Shown: positions 49,059 through 58,767 of the stretch, piece by piece
Numbering within the stretch: position 1 is the first letter of the stretch
Layout: every line of letters begins with the position of its first letter
From: Isoetes taiwanensis
Lineage: Eukaryota > Streptophyta > Lycopodiopsida > Isoetales > Isoetaceae
Length of the DNA: 64,000 bases
Direction: 5' to 3'
NCBI GenBank assembly: GCA_021234155.1
Contig: JAJEKV010000002.1
Span: forward strand, 33,867,123-33,931,122
Translations under genes and position numbers: made by a program
The notes under the pieces: generated by a model
Database searches by the model: none
The model's input: only the letters and a program-made list of their open reading frames with translations
Told to the model about the DNA's origin: nothing

Positions 49059-49362
49059 AGAATATGAGTTGGCCTTACCGCAGGATATTGGGATTCATCC
49101 TGTATTTCACGTAAGCCAGCTTAAGTGAGCTATACTAGATACGGACAACGTGATTAGTCCTGAGAGTATACCGCTAGTGTTAAGCTCTGTTGTAACACCC
49201 GAACGGATTCTAGACACTCGTGTTTGGCAGTTGCGCAATAGAGATATTCGTGAATATCTGGTCTTGTGGCGAGGCCAGTCTCCTACGGATGCCACTTGGG
49301 AGACGGATGAGTTTGTGCAACGTTCTCCTCATTTGAACCTCTAGACCTTGAGGACAAGGTCC

Positions 49363-49381
49363 TAAGGGGAGGGAAGGAAAT
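49363..49381 (+). promoter_or_regulatory. Polypurine tract of the gypsy element
   Basis: AAGGGGAGGGAAGGAAAT directly precedes TGTTACGG at 49382. This is the usual plus-strand primer next to a 3' LTR and fixes the LTR start. Confidence 0.8.
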
Positions 49382-49551
49382 TGTTACGGTCCAAGGGCAA
49401 GTCGCGCTTGCAGGCCTTGAGACCGGGAGTTCGCTTTGGGAATGCCACGGGGTGGCCAGGGAATGTCCCAGGCAAATATTCCGCCTAAGGGTGGCATGGG
49501 GATAATTTTTAAATAAGGAAACTTTCGTATGTTAACTTGCCTTTTAATTAA

Positions 49552-49608
49552 ATTACAAGAAATTTATCGCGGCGGCCAAGGCCGCCGCGAACATTTCTCT
49601 TTAGCGAC
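49552..49608. repeat. CG-rich perfect palindrome with conserved flanks
   Basis: ACAAGAAATTTAT is followed by CGCGGCGGCC-AA-GGCCGCCGCG, a 10-bp perfect stem, and then AACATTTCTCTTTA. The flanks match the motif at 12207-12252, where the stem is CGTGGCA-AC-TGCCACG. It may mark the end of a transposon; the ACAAGAAA start recalls CACTA termini, but the CACT itself is not intact. Confidence 0.6.
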
Positions 49609-50762
49609 TCCCCTGTATTAAATAAGGTAGCAGACAAAGAGAAATTCTTGGTTGCTATGGACCTTTCCCTATACCAACAAACAATATGAAGTTGGACGAT
49701 TGTGAAAACTGGCAAGCAATAGCTAAAACTAAAGTCACTATCAATATGGGAGTCTTAAAGCCCTTTTGGAACATTGGCCTCAAGGGGCTACATATCTTAT
49801 GAGACTAAAGTACCAGCTAGAGAATTTAACTTTTACTAGAGAAGAGAACAGGGATGTAAGATACTTACTCCCAAAGTTAGGCATGGTTATCAATGCATAG
49901 GATCAAGAGGTCTTCTTGTGTTCTAACATTGATTCATTCTAAAAGGAGTTGACCTTGAGCTATGGTGGAATATTGTAATGGTTGGAGATATTGATTTGGG
50001 AAAAGTCCAATAAAAAACTGCCTTTTCCAATTTATCAATTAAAGAGCGCTAGATGAGAGTAAGATATATTATGTAGCAATAGAATCGTTTAGCCTAAAGC
50101 AAGTGTTTTTGAAAAACAACTCTACAATTGTTAAGCTACCACAATATTACAAAGATACCCTTTATTTGGGGTATAGTTTGTGGAACTTACTGTTGCAAAA
50201 AAAAATAAAAACCTTAAAAAGTATCACCGAAATTGCTGCTCTGGATTCAATCGTCGATTTCTAAGCCAACAACGTGAGTGATTTTGTGCCTATTTTTGCA
50301 GTGAATCTTATTGTGCTTAAAGTCTTATAAGCAATTCAACTTGACTTCCCCTCCACGCTGCATAAATTTGATGATTGGCATCAACAACTACTTTTGCACG
50401 TCTGAATAATTTTGCACAACTGAATAGGGTTGGAAGAAATAACGCAATTACAGAAGCAGATGCATGGCCAGAAACAATCAAATTCGGATCCCATTCGTGT
50501 CATCATTGTTAGGAGTTATTGTTAATGCCATAATCATAGTTTATTTAGAGGTTAAGAAAACAATTGATACTTGTTAACACGTGTTATTTTCAAAGGATCA
50601 CATTGGTTGGTTTTTAAGAGAAGAAAGAGGGCAAAAAGGGGACGGGCGGAAGAGCGAAGATCAAGGTCGAAGACAGCAGCGAAGTGCGCTTCTATATATT
50701 ACACAACAATCCATTGTGTTAATTGTGTTAAAGTTACAGGATTGAGAGGCGGAGAAGACAGA

Positions 50763-51045
50763 ATGGATACAGAGATGGAGGAGACGGAAGAACAGCTTCT
50801 TAATTGCACGTATTTGGCTTCATATCCCAATCTGTTTGAGCGCTCAAGAAGATCGGCAATGGTGGCTATGCTACGGCTTTGCCGGAGTAAAGGGGGAGGC
50901 AAAAAGGAGTTCGCTTGCAAAATAATTTGCACAGCCTCTGTAGAATACACAGACCTCATTGAAGAGATGGAAATCATGAAGAAATTATCCCATGCCCCTG
51001 GCGTAGTCCATCTTCACGAGGTAATCCAAGACCACGGATTCGCCT
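50763..51045 (+). pseudogene. Captured protein-kinase N-lobe fragment
   Basis: The frame from the ATG at 50763 encodes about 94 residues of a kinase N-lobe. It has a poorly kept glycine-loop region, then FACKII with the ATP-binding Lys (residue 53) and EEMEIMKKL with the αC Glu. It ends GVVHLHEVIQDHG and stops matching at about residue 94. The Lys and Glu context (GKKEFACKII...IEEMEIMKKLSH) is like plant calcium-dependent or related Ser/Thr kinases. It has no catalytic loop, so it cannot be an active kinase. It ends head-to-head against the RING-H2 fragment on the opposite strand and lies within the gypsy LTR, so capture by a mobile element is inferred. Confidence 0.7.
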
Positions 51046-51365
51046 CTAGCTTGGGACAACTACAGCCAGGTATTCTACCTCTGCTGCGGCATAGGAGTCT
51101 TCTGCACAGCTGCAGGTGTCGGAATTGAGAGGCTTTTCCTCTGATTTATCCACTGAAACATTACATCGGCACAAAGGGAAAGTAGTATGAGACTCAAACC
51201 ATGCGTCAATACACTGAGTGTGGAAGCTATGGCTGCAATTTGGCAAAATCCGCCTCGTTCCCCGCTCTAAATTAAGCTCAAACAAACCGCACATTCCGCA
51301 CCCAATTCTTCGTCTTTCACTTCAATCTTGGCAAAGAAATCTAACACCGATTTGTCCAGCTCCAT
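51046..51365 (-). pseudogene. Captured RING-H2 (ATL-type) E3 ligase fragment, frameshifted
   Basis: The minus-strand reading begins MELDKSVLDFFAKIEVKDEE and continues ECAVCLS, the first RING cysteines. It then needs a frameshift near 51280 to continue LERGTRRILPNCSHSFHTQC and IDAWFESHTTFPLCRC, which supplies His, His, Cys and the final CxxC. The last CPLC reads FPLC, so one zinc ligand is lost. The tail ends EYLAVVVPS. The layout matches plant ATL RING-H2 ubiquitin ligases without the membrane segment. The frameshift and lost Cys make it a pseudogene. It converges on the kinase fragment with almost no spacer. Confidence 0.75.
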
Positions 51366-51608
51366 TCCCTTGGAAAAAAAGCACTCTCGATGCTCTCCTC
51401 CTCCTAACCAGAGGCGTTCTCTCGTCTTTGTCGCGGCAATTAACGAGGAAAGTCAAAGCATCCCAAAGCTCGAGCAATTATCTGGTCGCAAATACACACA
51501 AAAAAGGAAAAAACTAGTGTATTGCTGGTGGAGGACGATGGCGCAGATGAAGGAATTTCTGATATTTTTTCCTAATTTGTGCTCCAAGAATTCCAAAAAC
51601 TAGTCAAG

Positions 51609-51775
51609 GTTTTGTACAGCAGTAGAGTTGCAGTTTTTCTGTGAGTTTGTTGTGGAGTGTCGAGGTATCGCTGTCTCTTTGAGGCAGTTCTCCTTCCTTC
51701 TCACTTGCTTTGTAACATTACCATTCTTTTAATATATTGACGACACAGTTCTTAAAAAAAAAAAAAAAAAAAAAA
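51609..51775 (+). mobile_element. Small poly(A) retroposon with target-site duplication
   Basis: A body of about 145 bp, starting GGTTTTGTACAGCAG and ending CACAGTTCTT, is followed by a run of about 22 A. The sequence AAAAACTAGTCAA precedes it (about 51596-51608) and recurs directly after the poly(A) (AACTAGTCAAAGC at about 51774). This is the signature of LINE-mediated reverse transcription of a polyadenylated RNA. The body has no tRNA-like promoter and looks like the 3' end of an mRNA (it contains CTTTGTAACATTACCATTC). The parent transcript is unknown. Confidence 0.8.
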
Positions 51776-52291
51776 ACTAGTCAAAGCTATGTCTCGCAGG
51801 CAATTTTGAAGCACACTGGTCACAGCATTCCTATAACTTCCGGCTTCAGCAACAACGGGCCCATCTCCGGCAACGCAAAAAAAACAGGACATTCGATGCC
51901 CCTAGAACCTAGAAACTCCACCGGAAAATTCATCCACATCCAAAAAAACATCCAAAAACCCCCTGTACCCAGGAAAAAGAACCGAAAAATATGGATACGT
52001 GTCATTTTAATAAGAAAAGCACAAAAGCATCGAATCTTAGGAGAAAGAATTATATATGTGTAGATAAAGTGTCCACTAAAAACCCACTTAACCATTGGGA
52101 ATGGGGGTGTCAGGTTGCAATGCCTCATTGGATGAGGCAATTAAAAGGGTATGAACGAAAATCTCTGATCACGGCTGCTATGGCGGCCGGATCATCTTAA
52201 GATAGCCCGGATCAGGGCTAAAACTACTCAGTTTGGGCTGCAGAAAAGGCCCACGGCCGTTTCTCGAGCTAAATTATGCCTTAGTGGCCTT

Positions 52292-52297
52292 ATAAAG
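52292..52297 (+). promoter_or_regulatory. TATA box of the gypsy LTR
   Basis: TATAAA in GGCCTTATAAAGGGATGG, about 400 bp before the end of the LTR. It is the only good TATA match near the gag gene and probably sets the start of the retroviral-type transcript. Confidence 0.65.
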
Positions 52298-52691
52298 GGA
52301 TGGGGAGCGATTCTGGAAGGACGGAGCTTTGTCTTGGAAGCAAGCGATTGGAGCAGACCGTCTTGTTGGACAGCCAGATCTTCTACTGCCAGTGGTTTTG
52401 ACCCTTTGTGAATTGTTTGGGAAGCAATTGATTCTGTTATGAGCTACTTCAATATTGGGTAATAGTTCAAGGAGACGTTCCATTCTGGAAGTGTTTCTTG
52501 ACCGTTCTTTGAGCAATACTGCTACTGCAATATCCAGTTCTTGTGTTAGAACTGCTGAAGCTGTGCTTCAGGTTGATCCTAGGGATCAGAAAGCAATCGT
52601 GCGTGGGGAGCTCAGGGAGTTCGTAGTTGTGGGGGATTCTGGAAATTCTTGGTAGCGCGATTGTGTCTACTTTTGTAGGCGTTTGACAAGT

Positions 52692-52703
52692 TGGTATCAG
52701 AGC
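52692..52703 (+). promoter_or_regulatory. Primer-binding site, initiator tRNA-Met
   Basis: TGGTATCAGAGC is the standard plant Ty1/Ty3 primer site complementary to the 3' end of initiator tRNA-Met. It lies three bases after the LTR end (GTTTGACA) and just before gag. Confidence 0.93.
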
Positions 52704-52716
52704 AAGGTTGAGAGCC

Positions 52717-53896
52717 ATGACTGAGCCGACATGTGATATGTCGCAGTCAATCGATGGGTTGCCAACTGTTGCTTTAACAGATGGCATAATACATGCGCTC
52801 CACGATATTCAGCTGGAGGACTTACCTTCGTTTGACTTTGAGGCCATGCTGCAGGCAGAACCTGGTGTGGGGTTGTCAGCACCTGCCATAACGGCTGTTA
52901 GTGAGCAGCCTCTAAGTGGTACTAGACACCCTGGGGGTAGCCCCGTTCCACAGTCAGGTTTGTCAATTAGCGGGGCGAGTACTGTGGTCGGTGGAATAAG
53001 CTCTGGGAGCAGTACTCCAGCAGCACCATTGCTGGCGACTGCGACAACAGTTACTACGGTGCGAGGGGGTTCTCAAGAAGAGCAATCTTCGATTGCTAGA
53101 ACTCTCGAAAATATGCAGAGACAAATGAATGCTGCCCGGGAGCAACGCCTTAGGGAATCTATTGATCAGCTTATGCGGAACTCTAGAAGTACTCCAAATA
53201 CTTCAACAACCCAACCGGTACGGGGTACCACTAGGGGACGGCCAGTTGTGAGTTCACCAGTTGGAATTGGACTCTCTATGCCGGACACAGCCAACCCAGC
53301 TGTGAATGACCCTCCCGAGGAGACCGTGAATGGGCTCTCGGAGGAGGAAATTAAAGCTCTGAAAAAGATGAAAATGTCGGAGTTTGATGGTACAGGAACA
53401 CCAGAGGATGCGATGCTCTGGTTGGGCCGCATGAAGTTATATTATGCGGCTACTAAGAAAGGCGACACAACAAAAGTATTGCACGCCTCTCTTAAGCTGA
53501 AAGGTGCTGCCGCTTCGTGGTGGGCTATCCACACCGACAGCAGAAAGACTTTTCAGTCTTGGACGGACTTCTGCAAGCGATTCAAGGATGAGTATGCGCC
53601 TCACTTTGATAGCCGCCATGCACTAATATCCCTCCGGGAGTCAGTGCAAATTGGTACTTTACAGGAGTATGTGAGCAAACTCCGAGGGTTGTTCGCAAGA
53701 CTTCCCGACCTTACCCCTCAGATGAGGGTGGACCACTTTGTCAATGGTCTGAAAGAAGTCACTATCAAGACACACTTGTTGCAAGCAGAACCCAAGGGCT
53801 TCGAGGAAGCAGTGGAGCTTGCAAGGAAATTAGTTGGTCGAGAGGAACCTCCGAAGACCAAAAAGATTTTTGACTGGAAATCAAAACGAGTAGAAT
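52717..53896 (+). CDS. Ty3/gypsy gag protein, truncated at its 3' end
   Basis: An open frame starts at the ATG in AGAGCCATGACTGAG, downstream of the primer site. The N-terminal half is low-complexity. A coiled-coil-like stretch (MQRQMNAAREQRLRESIDQL) leads to the Retrotrans_gag domain at about residues 215-385. This domain includes MKMSEFDGTGTPEDAMLWLG, KLKGAAASWWAIHTDSRKTF, ALISLRESVQIGTLQEYVSK and RVDHFVNGLKEVTIKTHLLQ. It would form the virus-like particle shell. The sequence stops being gag at 53896, where the inverted LTR head begins. The frame then reads through into unrelated sequence until 54267, so the zinc knuckle and the whole of pol are lost. Confidence 0.88.
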
Positions 53897-54814
53897 ATTA
53901 TCCCCATGCCGCCCCTAGGCGGAATATCTACTTAGGACATTCCCTGGCCACCCCGTGGCATTCCCAAAGCGAACCCCCGGTCCCAAGGCCTGCAAGCGCG
54001 ACTTGCCCTTGGACCGTAACATTCACATCTTGTAATGTTGTCCTGCCTCATTCGATTACCTTTAAAAATATACATGTTGGGGATCCTATACCCCTCAGCA
54101 TTAACACATACCAAAATTGTAACCCACTCCCTGTTGTTCATGACAACCTCACTCACCCTATTCCTCCCCTTTCTAGCTATGATTTTCTGCCCCTTCACTT
54201 TCCCTGCCTGAATTCCAGTCTCATAGCATTCCATATCCTTGAGGCTGGGAAGGCAAACTCAGCATAAACCTGCTTGAGCCCGGCATAAAAGTTGTCAAGG
54301 TTCTCCTGGGTCATGGCACGGGCCCTAGCCACATCTAGGGTTTCTGCACTCCTGAGTGCAACTTTCCACCACTTACTACCTGGTACTCCAGATATCCCAC
54401 AAGACCTTCCTGCTCTAGCCATCTCTGCTGCCTTTTCCTTGACAGCAGATAAGGTAACCCCCATTCCTTGCTCTGCCTTGTGGATGGTTTGTTTGATTGT
54501 GGGTTGTTCGACCATATAGCCAATCTCTGATTGTGGATTCTGGTATACCGGACCTCCTTGATGCCTCTCTAATCGAAATGCCAAGTTCACTTACCTCTTC
54601 GAGGATGTCGAGCATTTGCTCCTTTGTCCATTGACCTCTCCTACTCGGCCTCCTTGGCATTGGATTGGTAGCAGCACTGCCCTGTGGTGCCCTCCTCTTT
54701 ATCCTGGGCGCGCAGACCCTCTTAGATGACGTCGGTCTCCTGGTACCTCTTTCAGCATCGGTTTCTCTTCGTGCCCTCGTCAAAACCATGGCTGTCTTCG
54801 TGCTCTTCACAGCC

Positions 54815-55385
54815 TCCTCTCGAGAACATATGAACTATGAAAGGAGGGCAAGATTTTATGTCCATGGAAGCTATAGCAGGAGTCGGAGAATTGAATTCAG
54901 AAGAATGCAATCGAGTGCTAGGTTTGGGCGCCAATTCAAATCACCCGCATTGAATTTGTCTTTCAAATCGGCATGCTCGGGGTATTTTCTCCAGTACGGA
55001 TGTGGTCATCCAGTGCATGGATATGGTCACTCAGGGCATGGTGCCTGGGATCTGAACTCACGACAAAGGCAACGGCAGGCACGGTTGATGGACCCTGGTG
55101 TCTCGGTTGATGGAACCCCAGTCAATGACACCCGGCCACAATACGACGGTACGTAGACTTGTGGACCCATGGCAGCATGGAGTTAAACCGCGAAGGGACG
55201 GGGGGCTGACCCATCCTCCGAGGTGGGGTCACGACAGAGGGCGACCATACCCTAAAGTCCAAAGCTTGTTTGTGAAGCATATTTTATACCATATGGCATG
55301 CTTTTATTCAAAAGGACAATCAACGTTACGGAAGTAAGATAGTTTCTCTTATTCTTTGTGATGTAATGCAACAGACCCTTTTTGT
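54815..55385. other. Intergenic region with GC-rich stretch, no gene recognised
   Basis: Frames on both strands lack known domains. A GC-rich stretch (about 55000-55250) has phrases such as GACACCCGGCC that also occur near 62245-62265, possibly remains of related LTRs. Confidence 0.35.
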
Positions 55386-55394
55386 CATTTGACT

Positions 55395-55640
55395 ATGCTT
55401 AAAGATAAGAAATATAAGATAAGAGGGTCACGTCCACGGAGACCCTTGGGCCATGGGGGGGACAGTGAAAAAGGAATTAGAAATAAATCAAACAAAGGCC
55501 AACAATAGAACTAGAATAAATTAAACTGAATTGAATGAATTTTTCTTGTCCACAAAGACCAATGGGCCTATGGGACTCAAACAAAGAACACAACGAACAT
55601 ATTACTATCCAGGACTAAAAAACCCTTGTCTGAAGTGTTT
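55395..55640 (-). mobile_element. Two LINE 3' ends in tandem, decayed tails
   Basis: On the minus strand the first 3' end runs from about 55640, with AAGGGTTTTTTAGTCCTGGA, then TAGTAAT and TTGGTCTTTGTGGACAAG, and a decayed (ATTCA)n tail. The second follows with AAGGGTCTCCGTGGACGTGA and a decayed (TCTTA)n tail to about 55395. Both match the 3' UTR of the LINEs ending at 10758 and 16588. No coding part remains. Confidence 0.7.
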
Positions 55641-55644
55641 TTAA

Positions 55645-56935
55645 GAGAAAAAACTTAGCATTAATAACCATAATAAGAAAGTATATAGTGTTATATGTCG
55701 ATGGAGTGTCAAAGACAAAACTGAGTGCGGATATCCATCACCTCCTAGAGATATGATCCCAATATCTCCATTGAAGCCGTGTATAATATCACATGGAACA
55801 GCTCGTTAGGCTAGACCAACTCAGCATAACATGCCCTAATAGGTCCAAATGTGGCGCTCGTCCTCCATAACTCATAGCTGGCTACATTGATAGAACATGC
55901 ATGTCTCAATTCGAAGGCGGTAAGCACTGTTGTGGGTGGACACAATGAGTCTTTGCTTCTTCAAAGGTAAATGTGTTTGCAAATACCGTTGTGGACCCTA
56001 CTCAAGCATGGGATTGATATGATTTTTGTGGTATGCAATTTTTATAAGTTCAAAGCCTCAGCATCCCAAAGCTTGCTGAAGAAGCATGCGTTAAGATAAT
56101 GATTTAGATGATTGTGATCCTCCTCAACTTGTACTTGTATGCACCTATGCTCCTGCATGTTTCATCTAGAGAGCCAATTAGCTCGCTTAACATTCCAGTA
56201 GGCTTGGAGGCGCTACAGACCCGTGGCCATGGTATAGGCGAGGTTTGGAAGGGGAATGTTGCCCACCCTGATGACTTTCTTAAATTATATGAGGTGACGT
56301 TCCAATGCAACCCTCTGTAGAAGCAAAAAACGGGTCTCCGACAGAAGTATCTGATATGGGATTGTGAACTTTACTTCAAGTGCCTGAGCCAGAAAGGCCT
56401 TCTGAACCCGATCTAAGTCATTCTAGGTGGCAAGTGATACTACTGGTCCCCACATCTCCACCTATATAGAAGAACGAGCTCCACAATACCCTGAAAAAGT
56501 GCCACTGGTGGGCCCTCATAAAGCTCTGCTTTATAACTGTTGTTCTGCATTGCATACAACACCTTCCAACCTACCATCACTCGTTGCTGGATAGAAGTGT
56601 CCTAAAGTGTTGTAGTAGTGAACTCTACTCCCAGGTACTTGTAGGTGAGCACAACCTCTGCATGTTGACATAGAGAAGTAAGATAGTTTGATGTTGTTCT
56701 TCGTGATCTAAAAGAGCGAATTGACTACGACGGGCTCCTGGGCAAGAAAGTCCAAACCCTATTTGCCTGAGCTTTTGTACAGATAAATGCTATTGATTAC
56801 ACTATAATTGGGGCAACTTTACTATAGACTCTTGAAGACTTTGTCAAATAAAGGGAGTAGTTGGAAGGGTGCTTTAGCAGGGAGGAGTAAAATTGTGAAT
56901 GGTCCACTACTCCACCATTGTACAAAGTCATGGAT
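55645..56935. other. Intergenic, no gene recognised
   Basis: Short frames without domains on either strand. No RNA gene or element ends were found. Confidence 0.45.
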
Positions 56936-56938
56936 GGC

Positions 56939-57964
56939 ATACCCTTTTCAGTTTTAAATTTGCAGTGTGATGACATTGTCTTAGCTTTCACATTTGTCTA
57001 TTGTATATTATTTCGTGTTTTGATTAGAGAAGATAGCGGGAAGCATTGGATATTCAGGTTCTTATTATGATCAAGTTTTTGCAGTGCTAATGTATAAGCT
57101 TTTGGAATTCATTTTTTGCAAATCATATATAAAATTGTTATTCAAAATCTTAAATTAGCTATACTCTATCTAGATTCCAGTTGATATACAACATCTATGT
57201 ACATCAAAGTGTTAGAAAACTCATTTATTGTGTCATGTTCCAGCTTATTTGCTGCTACACATTACTTTATGTACTACAACAATGCGGTGACTTTTTGTAA
57301 CTCTTGTGGACAATTGAAAAAACAATGAAACATTTATAAGAAAGCTAATTAGCAAAGTCCACAATAATACAACCATAGCATCAGGGAAATTTGTCGTTTA
57401 ACTTGAATATACAATTGATAGACTATGGCATTATGATAATTTCAACCAAATATACCCTTTTCAGTTTTAAAGTTGTAGTGTGATGACATTGTCTTAGCTT
57501 TCACATTTGTCTATTGTATATTATTTCGTGTTTTGATTAGAGAAGATAGCGACAAGCATTGGATATTCAGGTTCTTATGATGATCAAGTTTTTGCAGTGC
57601 CAATGTATAGGCTTTTGGAGTTCATTTTTTGCAAATCATATATAAGTTTGTTATTCAAAATCTTAAATTAGCTATACTCTATCTAGAATATTCCAGTTGA
57701 TATACAACATCCATGTACATCAAAGTGTTAGAAAACTCATTTATTGTGCCATGTTCCAGCTTATTTGCTGCTACACATTACTTTATGTACTACAACAATG
57801 CGGTGACTTTTTGTAACTCTTGTGGACAATTGAAAAAACAATGAAACATTTATAAGAAAGCTAATTAGCAAAGTCCACAATAATACAACCATAGCATCAG
57901 GAAATTTGTCGTTTAACTTGAATATACAATTGTTAGACTATGGCATTATGATAATTTCAACCAA
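56939..57964. repeat. 513-bp tandem duplication
   Basis: The segment 56939-57449 is repeated as 57452-57964. Both start ATACCCTTTTCAGTTTTAAA and end ATGATAATTTCAACCAA. Differences seen are few (for example GCGGGAAGC against GCGACAAGC, and two short indels). The unit is AT-rich and has no long open frame. The duplication is recent. Confidence 0.92.
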
Positions 57965-58767
57965 CAAATACGAAGGGGCATTTTATTGAAATCTATGAAG
58001 TGGAGGGGAATGTGGAATAAAACAAGAAATTGTAACGTGGAATTCAAGAACTACCAATACGTATAGAACTGACAATTTATAGAGACAAAATCACAAGAAT
58101 TTCTGGTGTGGTATTGTTATTGCTTTTGTGATAGAATAATGTCACGCAATATCATGAACCAGATAGCATGAACCATTATGGCTGTGCCTTATAGCATGTA
58201 CCCTATGATCATATTTTTGAATTAAACAACTACTCCCATCCTCTTGCTCCAAACCTTAAAGTCTACAGTTGCAACTGTTTCCATGAGCAGTCCAACTTCC
58301 AAGCAAGAGACGCGAGCTTTCAGAAATCCAAGGCATTTTTGGGCTTCAAAGTTGGACATGAGCTCTGAGAAATCCCAAGGCATTTTTGGGCTTCAGAATT
58401 GGACCTGAGTTTTCTCTAACCCTTAGTGTGAACCTTATAAGTTGCTAGTTGTTTCTAAAAACAAGGTGTAAATTCTGAGGGTGAGGGTGAGGGTGAGGGT
58501 GAGGGCGACATGGATGAGGGGCGAGGATGAGGTAGGAAGAAGGTAGGCGGTGTTCAATTAATGCCCGCATTTCCCTATTCCTCTTCCGGCGATGGAGATG
58601 GAGGCCGACGCTAAGTCCTTTGCCTTTCCTTGCAGCGCCCAGACAAATCTTCTACACTTTACTCTTTTATGCAATTAGATCTCTCTTCGGAAATCTTCTT
58701 TCCACCATTTCGCCCTTGTTTTCTTGCCTAGATTTCTTCTGATTCTGAAGGCCATTTTGTGTCTAAC
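57965..58767. promoter_or_regulatory. Upstream region of the SPC1 gene
   Basis: A 46-bp direct duplication lies at about 58314-58405 (AGAAATCC-AAGGCATTTTTGGGCTTC). A (GAGGGT)n run of about five units lies at 58477-58506, with enough G runs to form a quadruplex on the plus strand. A pyrimidine-rich leader lies at 58690-58740. No clear TATA box. Regulation is inferred only from position. Confidence 0.45.

Larger units (their letters stand above)
44980..49343 (+). pseudogene. Ty3/gypsy integrase with chromodomain, interrupted by two insertions
   Basis: The zinc-binding part reads YELVKHHYYWPDMKEQ and LVSHCLTCQA up to 45083. It continues after the nested LTR element at 48041 with VKADHGRTPELLQPIPLQ, then a TGA in place of the conserved Trp codon near 48101. 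The catalytic core follows with MDFIVSLP (first Asp), SNPDTKFTGHFWKDL (second Asp) and TDGQTERINMIL (Glu), and then LPYLEFAYNNSHHTGIKMTP. A SINE at 48835-49058 interrupts the part before YELALPQDIGIHPVFHVSQL. The chromodomain is PERILDTRVWQLRNRDIREY and LVLWRGQSPTDATWE. The domain order identifies a chromovirus. It is inactive because of the stop, insertions and missing pol parts. Confidence 0.88.
49382..52688 (+). repeat. LTR of the gypsy element, enlarged by captured or inserted DNA
   Basis: The start TGTTACGG is set by the polypurine tract. The end GTTTGACA is set by the primer-binding site four bases on. A TATA box (TATAAA, 52292-52297, in GGCCTTATAAAGGGATGG) precedes a typical U5-like region. 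At 3.3 kb it is far longer than most. About 49520-52075 looks foreign: it has a CG-rich palindrome, kinase and RING-H2 gene fragments, and a poly(A) retroposon. The original LTR was probably 0.7-0.8 kb. The borders of the foreign block are not exact. Confidence 0.65.
44876..54021. mobile_element. Rearranged Ty3/gypsy (chromovirus) insertion with inverted LTR heads at both ends
   Basis: The insertion splits the pogo gene and is flanked by a 5-bp duplication, TTCAC (44871-44875 and 54022-54026). Its left end starts TGTTACGG, and its right end is CCGTAACA. Both are the 5' start of the same LTR, facing inwards (left copy about 44876-44979; right copy 53897-54021 inverted). A third copy at 49382 follows a polypurine tract and is the true 3' LTR start. 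Inside, the order is integrase (44980-48709, interrupted), chromodomain (49060-49343), LTR (49382-52688), primer site, gag (52717-53896). Protease, reverse transcriptase and RNase H are absent. The layout is circularly permuted relative to a normal element. Confidence 0.8.
42823..54810 (-). pseudogene. pogo/CENP-B-type transposase gene, split by a 9.1-kb insertion
   Basis: The N-terminal half lies at 54810-54027 and the C-terminal half at 44875-42823, both on the minus strand. The first half has a Psq/CENP-B-type helix-turn-helix (LEEVSELGISIREASRRSGI) and SGVPGSKWWKVALRSAETLD. It also has FPASRIWNAM, which is the first-Asp region altered by a frameshift, and NREWVTILVCVNAEGYRIPN. The second half continues EEGAIQVVQTSVWMTSELFK and LIILDGHGSHVDLE (second Asp). 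It then jumps to NIKAGFRATGIWPFDQEKVR, so the third-Asp segment (QPLDV..FKPFK in the copy at 18.4-20.8 kb) is deleted. The remainder is a variable C-terminal tail. The copy is inactive. It differs in sequence from the other pogo copy and is a separate family. Confidence 0.8.
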
